Of a stretch of 64,000 nt of DNA, positions 34,903 through 41,985 are shown in pieces (position 1 is the stretch's first letter; each line of letters opens with the position of its first letter). The DNA lies in assembly GCA_000016765.1 (NCBI GenBank), contig CP000699.1, positions 3,971,501-4,035,500 of the forward strand, written 5' to 3'. The position numbers and the translations under genes were made by a program. Source of the DNA: Rhizorhabdus wittichii RW1 (GTDB lineage Bacteria; Pseudomonadota; Alphaproteobacteria; Sphingomonadales; Sphingomonadaceae). Under the pieces are notes generated by a model. That model was not told the origin of the DNA. It worked only from the letters and a program-made list of their open reading frames with translations, and ran no database searches.

Positions 34903-36589
34903 TCGCACCGACGATCCGGTCCTCGTCGAAGTCGTCCGCAACGCGCTCGCCATGGTCGCCGAGGAGGCGGGCATCGCCGCCGCGCGCAGCGCCAGCTCGC
35001 CCTTCGTCAGCCAGGCCTCGGCGATCGCCTGCGCGATCTTCGATGCCGAGGGCCGGCTGGTGGTGCAGACGGCGGGGGGCATGCTCCACGTCTCGGCGCT
35101 GCAGGTGATGCTGCCCGAGATCTGGAAGAGCCATCCGCCCGAGAGCCTGCGCGAGGGCGACGCGATCATCCTCAACGATCCGTTCCGGGGCGGCATCCAC
35201 CCGACCGACGTCGGCGCCTTCCGGCCGATCTTCCACGACGGGAAGCCGGTCTTCTACTGCGGCGCGATGATGATCGTGTCGGACCTAGGCGGCCTGTCGG
35301 CCGGCGGGCTCCCCGCCAACGCGACCGAGACCTTCCACGAGGGCATCGTCCTGCCGCCGCTCAAATTCTTCGCGCAGGGCGCGCGGGTGGCCGAGGTGGA
35401 GACGCTGCTCCAGGCCAACAGCCGCACGCCGCAGCGCATCGTCGGCGACATCGAGGCGCTGGTGATCGGCGGCAACATCGCGGCGGCGCGGATGGCGGTG
35501 CTGATCGAGCGCTACGGCATGGCCCGGCTCGGCGCGATCATCGACGACCTGTTCGACCATGCCGAGCGGATGACCCGCCACGGCATCGCGGCGATTCCCG
35601 ACGGCACCTATCGCGGCGCCTATGCGATCGAAGAGGACGGCGTCGAGACGGGGCGCGATTTCCGGGTCGAGGTGACGGTCACGGTCGACGGCGACCGCTG
35701 CCGCTTCGATTTCACCGGCACCTCGCCGCAGGCGCGCGGGGCGATCAACTCCTCCTATTCGCAGTCGCTGTCGGGCGCGGTGTTCGCGCTGCGCTGCTAT
35801 CTCGATCCGGAGATTCCGCTCAACGAGGGTTTCTACCGCTGCCTCGACATCGAGCTGCCGGTCGGCACGCTGGTCAATCCGCGCCATCCGGCGGCGTGCA
35901 ACCTGCGCATGGCGACGGTGCAGGCGATGATCGATGCGATCAGCCGGGCGCTGTCGGGCGCCTATCCCGACCATGCCGCCGCCGCCGCCGGGCTGGTCTC
36001 GACCGTCACCGCGCACGGCAAGCAGCTCGACGGCGCGACGAGCTGGAGCTTCCTCGACGTCTTCTTCGGCATCGGCGGGGCCCGGGCGGGCGCGGACGGG
36101 GCGGACGGATCGCCGTTCATCATCTACGGCGCGTCCAACTATGACCGGAACATCGAGTCCTACGAGCTCGAATTCCCGATGGTCTACCAGGAATATCGGC
36201 TGTTGCAGGACTCGGGCGGCCCCGGCCGCTGGCGCGGCGGCTGCGGGCTGGTCAAGACCGTCACCTTCGAGGTCGACGCCGAGATCACGGTGCGCGGCAC
36301 CGACCGCTATATCGTGCCGCCGCAGGGCGCCGACGGCGGCATGGCGGGCCAGCCGGGCGCCTGGGTGCTCAACCGGGGGCGGGCCGACGAAGCGCATCTG
36401 CCGCCCAAGAAGACCAACCATCGCATCCGCGCCGGCGACACGCTGACCATGGTCGTCGCGGGCGGCGGCGGCCTCGGCGATCCGCGGGAGCGCGATCGCG
36501 ATCTCGTCCGCAGCGACGTCGAGGAGGGCTATGTCTCGCCCCGTTCGGCCCGCGACGATTATGGACTCGACATTGAGGTGACGGCATGA
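34895..36589 (+). CDS. hyuB: hydantoinase B/oxoprolinase family protein
   Basis: A 564-residue protein with family blocks GRLVVQTAGGMLHVSALQVML, GDAIILNDPFRGGIHPTDVG, FDFTGTSPQARGAINS, and C-terminal GGPGRWRGGCGLV and AGGGGLGDP. It is the beta-type subunit of ATP-dependent hydantoinases, oxoprolinases and the acetone or acetophenone carboxylases. ATG 34895 has GGGAG seven bases upstream; an in-frame TTG at 34889 is less likely. It overlaps the isochorismatase-like gene by eight bases and hyuA by four, giving the classic B-A pair in reversed order. Confidence 0.9.
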   Translation: MVDRTDDPVLVEVVRNALAMVAEEAGIAAARSASSPFVSQASAIACAIFDAEGRLVVQTAGGMLHVSALQVMLPEIWKSHPPESLREGDAIILNDPFRGGIHPTDVGAFRPIFHDGKPVFYCGAMMIVSDLGGLSAGGLPANATETFHEGIVLPPLKFFAQGARVAEVETLLQANSRTPQRIVGDIEALVIGGNIAAARMAVLIERYGMARLGAIIDDLFDHAERMTRHGIAAIPDGTYRGAYAIEEDGVETGRDFRVEVTVTVDGDRCRFDFTGTSPQARGAINSSYSQSLSGAVFALRCYLDPEIPLNEGFYRCLDIELPVGTLVNPRHPAACNLRMATVQAMIDAISRALSGAYPDHAAAAAGLVSTVTAHGKQLDGATSWSFLDVFFGIGGARAGADGADGSPFIIYGASNYDRNIESYELEFPMVYQEYRLLQDSGGPGRWRGGCGLVKTVTFEVDAEITVRGTDRYIVPPQGADGGMAGQPGAWVLNRGRADEAHLPPKKTNHRIRAGDTLTMVVAGGGGLGDPRERDRDLVRSDVEEGYVSPRSARDDYGLDIEVTA

Positions 36590-38751
36590 GCGCGCGGCGC
36601 ATCTTCATCGGCGTCGATATCGGCGGCACCTTCACCGATCTGGTGCTGGCCGACAATCGCGGCGCGATCCACAACATCAAGACGCTGACGACGGCCGACG
36701 ATCCGGTGCGCGGGGTGATGACCGCCGTCGCCCAGGGCCTCGACGAGGCGGGCGCGGCGCCGGGCGAGGTGACGCGCTTCGTCCATGCGACGACGCTGCC
36801 GACCAACCTCGTCCTCGAACGCAAGGGCGCGAAGCTGGGGCTGATCGCGACCGCCGGGTTCGGCGACCTGTTCCACATCGGCAAGCAGCATGCGATCGGG
36901 CCCGACCGCTTCAACCTGTCCTACACGCCGCCGGCGCCGCTGCTGCCGCGATCGATGGTCGCCGAGGTGCGCGAGCGGGTGAATGCGGCCGGCGCGGTGC
37001 TGCGCCCGATCGACCACGCCGATATCGAGCGCGCGGTGCGCGGACTGGTCGAGCGCGGCGCGGAGGCGATCGCGGTCTGCCTGCTCAACAGCTACGCCAA
37101 TCCCGCGCACGAGGCGGTGGTCGGCGAGGTCGCCCGCGCGGTCGCGCCCGGCGCCTATGTCTGCCTGTCGTCGGAGGTATGGCCCGAATTCCAGGAATAT
37201 GAGCGGGCCGCGACGACGCTGATCTCGGCCTATATCGGCCCGACCCTCGCCAATTATGTCGGCCGGCTGGAGGATGCGCTGCGCGGCATCGGCATCGATG
37301 CGGAGCTGCAGATCATGCAGTCGAGCGGGGCGGTGATGGGCGCGGCGATGGCGGCGCGCAAGGCCGCCTATGCGATCGAATCCGGCCCGGCCGCCGGCGT
37401 CATGGCCGCCGCCCATCTGGCGCGCGAGGCGGGGCGCCCGGGCCTCGTCTCCTTCGACATGGGCGGGACGACCGCCAAGGCCGGCCTCGTCGTCGACGGC
37501 GAGCCGCGCATCACCCACCAGTTCCGCGCCGGCGGCGGCACCAGCGCGGCGGGCCGCGCCGATGCGGGCGAGCCGATCAAGGTGCCGGTGATCGACCTAG
37601 CCGAGGTCGGCGCCGGCGGCGGCAGCATCGCCCGGGTCGACACCGGCGGCTTCCTGCGCGTCGGGCCGCACAGCGCCTCCTCTTATCCGGGGCCGGCCTG
37701 CTACGGGCTCGGCGGCACGCAGCCGACCGTCACCGACGCCAATGTCGTGCTCGGCTACATCAACCCCGGCTATTTCGCGGGCGGCAGCATGACGCTCGAC
37801 GCCGAGGCGAGCCGCCGCGCGATCGAGGAGCATGTCGCCTGGCCGCTGGGGATCGACGTGGTCGCGGCGGCGCGCGGCATCCATGCCCTCGCCAACACCG
37901 CGATGGCGGCGGCGATCCGGGTCGTGACCCTCCAGCGCGGCATCGACCCGCGCGACCATGCGCTGGTCGCCTCGGGCGGCGCCGGGCCGATCCACGCGGT
38001 CAAGCTCGCCGAGCTGTTCGGGATCGAGACGGTGATCATCCCGCCGTCGCCGGGGGTGCGATCGGCCTGGGGCCTGCTGATCTCCGACCTCGCCCATGAT
38101 TTCGTCGCGACCGCGATCATGCGCGCGGCCGAGGCCGATCCGGCGCGGATCGCTACGATCCTGGCTGGGCTGGAGGAGAAGGGCCGGCAGGCGCTGGCCC
38201 GCGCCGCCTCGGCCGAGACGCGGATCGTCGTCCAGCGCAGCATCGATATCCGGCTGGCCCACCAGCATCAGGAGATCACCGTGCCGCTCGGCGACGGGCC
38301 GGTCGACGCCGCGCTGCTGGAACGGGCCGAGGGCGATTTCCGCACCATCTATGCCCGCACCTTCGGCATCCGGCCGAAGGAGGCGTGCCAGTTCGTCAAT
38401 TTCCGGCTGCGCATCTCGGCGGTGGTCGAGAAGCCCGCGCCGCTCGGCCGCGCCTGGGGCGACGGCGTCGCCGACCGCGCGCGCAAGGGCGTCCGCCAGG
38501 CCTGGTTCGACGGCCGCGCGCTCGCGACCCCGGTCTACGACCGCGCCCGGCTCGAACCCGGCGACCGGATCATGGGGCCGGCGATCGTCGAGGAACCCGA
38601 TTCCTCGACGATCTGCCCCGACGGCTATGCCGCCACCGTCGACCTGCACGGCAACCTGCTGATCTCGCCGGTCAGCGCCGACGAGCGCGCGGGCCCTGAG
38701 GACGGCGACGCGGCGCCGGTCGCGCGGACCCTGCACGACGCGCTGTGCTGA
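36586..38751 (+). CDS. hyuA: hydantoinase A/oxoprolinase family protein
   Basis: A 721-residue protein with the ASKHA-type ATP fold: GVDIGGTFTDLVLAD at the N-terminus, FDMGGTTAKAGLV near residue 297, and YAIESGPAAGVMAAAHL. The C-terminal part holds VVQRSIDIRLAHQHQEITVPL and DRIMGPAIVEEPDSSTICPDG. With HyuB it would use ATP to hydrolyse a cyclic amide, or to activate a ketone or enol for carboxylation. Which of these applies cannot be told. It ends the MFS-isochorismatase-hyuB-hyuA operon. Confidence 0.9.
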   Translation: MSARRIFIGVDIGGTFTDLVLADNRGAIHNIKTLTTADDPVRGVMTAVAQGLDEAGAAPGEVTRFVHATTLPTNLVLERKGAKLGLIATAGFGDLFHIGKQHAIGPDRFNLSYTPPAPLLPRSMVAEVRERVNAAGAVLRPIDHADIERAVRGLVERGAEAIAVCLLNSYANPAHEAVVGEVARAVAPGAYVCLSSEVWPEFQEYERAATTLISAYIGPTLANYVGRLEDALRGIGIDAELQIMQSSGAVMGAAMAARKAAYAIESGPAAGVMAAAHLAREAGRPGLVSFDMGGTTAKAGLVVDGEPRITHQFRAGGGTSAAGRADAGEPIKVPVIDLAEVGAGGGSIARVDTGGFLRVGPHSASSYPGPACYGLGGTQPTVTDANVVLGYINPGYFAGGSMTLDAEASRRAIEEHVAWPLGIDVVAAARGIHALANTAMAAAIRVVTLQRGIDPRDHALVASGGAGPIHAVKLAELFGIETVIIPPSPGVRSAWGLLISDLAHDFVATAIMRAAEADPARIATILAGLEEKGRQALARAASAETRIVVQRSIDIRLAHQHQEITVPLGDGPVDAALLERAEGDFRTIYARTFGIRPKEACQFVNFRLRISAVVEKPAPLGRAWGDGVADRARKGVRQAWFDGRALATPVYDRARLEPGDRIMGPAIVEEPDSSTICPDGYAATVDLHGNLLISPVSADERAGPEDGDAAPVARTLHDALC

Positions 38752-38772
38752 GGTGCGGTGCGCTTACTTCAT

Positions 38773-38865
38773 CGTCATTCCCGCGAAAGCGGGAATCCAC
38801 GGTTACGGAGCATCTGGCCTCTTGCGGGCCGCCGTCCATGGATTCCCGCTTTCGCGGGAATGACG
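38773..38865. repeat. REPIN-like repeat, copy A
   Basis: Inverted units at 38773-38802 and 38836-38865 (GTCATTCCCGCGAAAGCGGG type). The whole element and its flanks, about 105 bases, are nearly the same as the reverse complement of 53228-53340, including the sequence between the arms. This is the clearest pair of dispersed copies in the window. Confidence 0.85.
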
Positions 38866-38902
38866 GAAAGATGAGGAAATCCGCAGAATTCGATCGGCAA
38901 TA

Positions 38903-38924
38903 GCCGCTCCTTTTGGGGAGCGGC
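38903..38924. terminator. hairpin between convergent hyuA and CoA-transferase genes
   Basis: GCCGCTCC-ttttgg-GGAGCGGC gives an eight-pair stem in the gap between two convergent genes, 13 bases from the CoA-transferase stop. A bidirectional terminator is plausible although the T tract is missing. Confidence 0.4.
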
Positions 38925-38936
38925 TTCCGGTGATCC

Positions 38937-40136
38937 TCAGCCGATCACGCCCGCCGCGCGATAGCGGTCGATCTGGTCGGCATCGAGGCCGAGCGCCGCG
39001 AAGATCTCGTCGCTATGCTCGCCGCAATGGGGCGCGGGCTGGTCGGCATGCGCCGCCCGGCCATCGACGGTCAGCGGCGCCGAGACGAGCTTGACCGGAT
39101 AGCCGTCCTTTGTGCCGATCTCGAAGATCATGTCGTTGGCGACCGTCTGCGGGTCGGCGTAGAGATCGTGCAGGTTCTGGACCAGTTCCCAGGGCGCGTC
39201 GAACGCCTCGAAGCGGGGTTGCCACTCCGCCCAGTCGCGCGCGCCGAACGCCTGTTCGAAGATGCCGATCAGCTCGCGGCCGTTGGCCATGCGCGCGGCC
39301 GCGTCGCGGAAGCGCGGATCGTCGATCAGCGCGTCCAGCTCCAGCGTCGCGCACAGGCCGGGCCAGAAGCGGCTCGAATCGAGGAAGACGAGCTGTATCC
39401 AGCGGCCGTCGCGGGTGCGGTAGGTGCCGACCAGCGGGTTCTGCTCGACCGCGCGCTGGAGGATGTTGGGCGGATAGCCCGGGTCCTGCGACGCGACCAG
39501 ATCGTTCGAGAGCATCCAGGTCGCCATCGACAGCAACGAGGTTTCGACGACCGACGGCTCGCCGGTCTGCGCCCGCTTGAACAGCGCCCCCGCCACGCCG
39601 AAGGCGAGCGCGACCGCGCTTGCATGGTCGCCCACCGCGCGCGGCTGGCGCGCGTAGCTGCCCTCCTGCGACAGGATATGGCCGAAGCCGCCGCGCGCCC
39701 AGAAGGAGCTGGCGTCGAAGCCGGCCTTGCCCGCCTCGGGCCCGGCGAAGCCCAGGCCGTTGGCGCGGGCGTAGATCAGCTTCGGATTGTGCGCGCGCAG
39801 CTCCTCGACCGTCAGGCCGAGCTTGCGGATCGCCGCCGGGCGCAGGCTGGTCATGAATATGTCCGCGCTCTCGATCAGGCTGCACAGCAGCGCGTGGCCG
39901 TCGGCGCTCTTGAGGTCGATGCAGACGCTCTTCTTGCCGCGGTTGTTCTGTTCGAGGCTGAAATTGGGGCCCGCTGTCGAGCGACGGTCGACGACGAGGC
40001 TGCGATAGGGATCGCCGACGCCCGGGGTTTCCACCTTGATCACTTCCGCGCCGAGGTCGGCGAGCATGGTGCTCGCGGCGGGCACCATGACATATTGTGC
40101 CAGTTCGACCACGCGGACGCCCTTGAACAGTTGCAT
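38937..40136 (-). CDS. CaiB/BaiF family III CoA-transferase
   Basis: A 399-residue protein with LFKGVRVVELAQYVMVPAASTMLADLGAEVIKVE at the N-terminus, the NRGKKSVCIDLKS block, and the catalytic aspartate D141 in GFDASSFWARGG. It moves CoA from one thioester to a free acid and could load the pathway substrate in place of an ATP-driven ligase, which is missing in the window. It is divergent from the aldolase gene at 40331. The shared promoter region carries two copies of a CCAA-N8-TTGG element, pointing to joint control. Confidence 0.92.
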   Translation of the reverse strand: MQLFKGVRVVELAQYVMVPAASTMLADLGAEVIKVETPGVGDPYRSLVVDRRSTAGPNFSLEQNNRGKKSVCIDLKSADGHALLCSLIESADIFMTSLRPAAIRKLGLTVEELRAHNPKLIYARANGLGFAGPEAGKAGFDASSFWARGGFGHILSQEGSYARQPRAVGDHASAVALAFGVAGALFKRAQTGEPSVVETSLLSMATWMLSNDLVASQDPGYPPNILQRAVEQNPLVGTYRTRDGRWIQLVFLDSSRFWPGLCATLELDALIDDPRFRDAAARMANGRELIGIFEQAFGARDWAEWQPRFEAFDAPWELVQNLHDLYADPQTVANDMIFEIGTKDGYPVKLVSAPLTVDGRAAHADQPAPHCGEHSDEIFAALGLDADQIDRYRAAGVIG

Positions 40137-40190
40137 CCGATCCCTCCAACCGCGGTCCGTTCGATCGGCCGCGCCCGATCACAAATATGA

Positions 40191-40206
40191 CCAAGCGCTT
40201 TGTTGG
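40191..40206. promoter_or_regulatory. operator-like motif, copy 1 (CCAA-N8-TTGG)
   Basis: CCAAGCGCTTTGTTGG, extended to GACCAA...TTGGTC at 40189-40208, with an AAGCGCTT core. It lies 55 bases upstream of the CoA-transferase start. Confidence 0.65.
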
Positions 40207-40258
40207 TCAATCGGCGCCAAGCTTTAATCAAGTTGAATATTATGCATTTTCATTTTTA

Positions 40259-40274
40259 CCAAACAAGCGCTTGG
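40259..40274. promoter_or_regulatory. operator-like motif, copy 2 (CCAA-N8-TTGG)
   Basis: CCAAACAAGCGCTTGG, an inverted near copy of the motif at 40191, 68 bases away centre to centre. It lies 57 bases upstream of the aldolase gene start. The type recalls TetR-family operators. Confidence 0.65.
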
Positions 40275-40330
40275 ATTGTGTCTGATGTCCCGTTAGGTTG
40301 AGTGAAACGACATGAGGAGGGGAAGGCGAC

Positions 40331-41494
40331 ATGGCGTCTGGCCTGTCGGGAAAGGCGGCGATAGCCGGGATCGGCTATACCGAATTCTCGCGTAATTCCG
40401 GTGTCAGCACATTGACGCTCGCGCTGCGCGCCATCATGGCCGCGCTCGACGATGCGGGTCTCGATCCGGACAAGGTGGACGGTATCGCCACCCACCGCGT
40501 CGGTGACTCGATCCCGGCTCCAATGGTCGCGACGACGCTCGGATTGACCGACCCTCATTATTATGTCGACCATTTCGGCGGCGGCGGCAGCTCGCACGGA
40601 CTGGTCGGGCAGGCGGCGCTCGCGGTCGCCAGCGGCGTCGCCGACCATGTCGTCTGCTACCGGGCGATCAATGCCCGTTCCGAATTCCGCATGGGCGGCA
40701 CCGGCCGCCCGCTGGTCGACCATATCGAGACCCAGTATCAGGCGGCCTACGGCTATATGGCCCCGCCGCAATATTATGCGATGATGGCGCGGGCCTATAT
40801 GGATGCCTTCGGGATCGACGAGCGCCACCTCGGCGCGGTCGCGATCTCGCAGCGCGCCAACGCCGCGCACAATCCGCGCGCGATGATGCGCGATCCGATC
40901 AGCTTCGACGACTATCGCGCGTCGCGGATGATCGCCGAGCCGTTCCGCCTGCTCGACTGCTGCCTGGAGACCGATGTCGGCGTCGCCCTGCTCGTCACCA
41001 CGCCAGAACGGGCGCGCGACCTGCGCAAGCCGGCGGTGATCGTCGACGCGGCGGCCTGGGGCGGCGGCACGACCCTGCAGAGCGCCGGCGCGCCCGACAT
41101 CACCACCTCCTATGCCGCGCGGATGGCGCCGCGCCTGTTCGACATGGCGGGGATCGGCCCGGCCGATGTCGACTTCGCCAATTTCTACGACTGCTTCACC
41201 TTCTCGGTGCTGATGCAGCTCGAGGATTACGGCTTCTGCGGCAAGGGCGAGGCGGGCGGCTTCGTCCTCGACGGGCAGCACCGGATGGACGGGCGACTGC
41301 CGGTCAATCCGCATGGCGGCTTCCTGTCCGAAGGCTATGCGCACGGCATGAACCATATCGCCGAGGCGGTGCAGCAACTGCGCGGCGAAGCGGGCGGCCG
41401 CCAGGTCCGCGACGCCCGGATCGGCCTCAGCACCGGCGCCCCCGGCTATGTCGGCGGCGTCACCAGCGCGCTCCTGCTCCGGAGGGACGGATGA
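40331..41494 (+). CDS. Ltp2-type (SCP-x-like) aldolase for side-chain cleavage
   Basis: This 387-residue protein has a thiolase fold but no nucleophilic cysteine: the equivalent stretch reads HFGGGGSSHGLVG (about 81-93). Y286 in FYDCFT and Y336 in SEGYAHGMN are 50 residues apart, the same spacing as the two catalytic tyrosines reported for Ltp2. Ltp2 is the retro-aldolase that splits a C17-hydroxylated steroid CoA ester into androstenedione and propionyl-CoA. The next gene, overlapping by four bases, is the DUF35 partner such enzymes need. The assignment is strong for the class, not for the substrate. Confidence 0.87.
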   Translation: MASGLSGKAAIAGIGYTEFSRNSGVSTLTLALRAIMAALDDAGLDPDKVDGIATHRVGDSIPAPMVATTLGLTDPHYYVDHFGGGGSSHGLVGQAALAVASGVADHVVCYRAINARSEFRMGGTGRPLVDHIETQYQAAYGYMAPPQYYAMMARAYMDAFGIDERHLGAVAISQRANAAHNPRAMMRDPISFDDYRASRMIAEPFRLLDCCLETDVGVALLVTTPERARDLRKPAVIVDAAAWGGGTTLQSAGAPDITTSYAARMAPRLFDMAGIGPADVDFANFYDCFTFSVLMQLEDYGFCGKGEAGGFVLDGQHRMDGRLPVNPHGGFLSEGYAHGMNHIAEAVQQLRGEAGGRQVRDARIGLSTGAPGYVGGVTSALLLRRDG

Positions 41495-41901
41495 TCGCCA
41501 AGCCTGTTCCCGTGCCCGACAAGGATTCGGCCCCCTATTGGGAAGGGCTGGCGGCGGGCGAGCTCAGGGTGCAGCGCTGCTCGGGCTGCGGCACGCTGCG
41601 CTGGCCGGCGCGGGCGATCTGCAACCGCTGCCGCAGCTTCGACGCCGACTGGGTGGCGATGAGCGGGCGCGGCACGATCAAGAGCTGGATCCGCACGCAT
41701 CAGCGCTTCCACCCGGCCTTCGCCGACGAGCTTCCCTATGTGACGCTGCTCGTCGCGCTCGCCGAGCAGGCGGACATCCAGATCATCGGCGCCTTCGCCG
41801 ATCCGGCGGCCGAACCCAGGACGGGGGCGGCGGTGCGCGCGGTGTTCAGGAACGGCCAGGACGGTGGGCCGATCCTGTTCTGGGAGCCCGATGCTCCCTG
41901 A
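41491..41901 (+). CDS. DUF35 OB-fold/zinc-ribbon partner of the aldolase
   Basis: A 136-residue protein. The zinc ribbon has four cysteines: QRCSGCGTLRWPARAICNRCRS (about 29-50). The OB-fold part follows (GTIKSWIRTHQRFHPAF). It is coupled to the Ltp2-type gene by ATGA, as with the DUF35 partners of steroid aldolases, where the two proteins form a tetramer. It is clearly a paralogue in role of the protein at 11414, though the sequences differ. Confidence 0.9.
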   Translation: MIAKPVPVPDKDSAPYWEGLAAGELRVQRCSGCGTLRWPARAICNRCRSFDADWVAMSGRGTIKSWIRTHQRFHPAFADELPYVTLLVALAEQADIQIIGAFADPAAEPRTGAAVRAVFRNGQDGGPILFWEPDAP

Positions 41902-41924
41902 CGCGAGCGGGCCGGCCAAAAATA

Positions 41925-41940
41925 CAAAGCAAGCATTTGG
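41925..41940. promoter_or_regulatory. operator-like motif, copy 3, before the TonB receptor
   Basis: CAAAGCAAGCATTTGG, a degenerate copy of the motif at 40191 and 40259, with CAAA and TTGG ends. It lies 45 bases before the receptor start, suggesting that the receptor belongs to the same regulon. Confidence 0.5.
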
Positions 41941-41985
41941 TTAATGAAGAGTGCGGGCAACGACCCGCATGAACAGGGGACGAGC

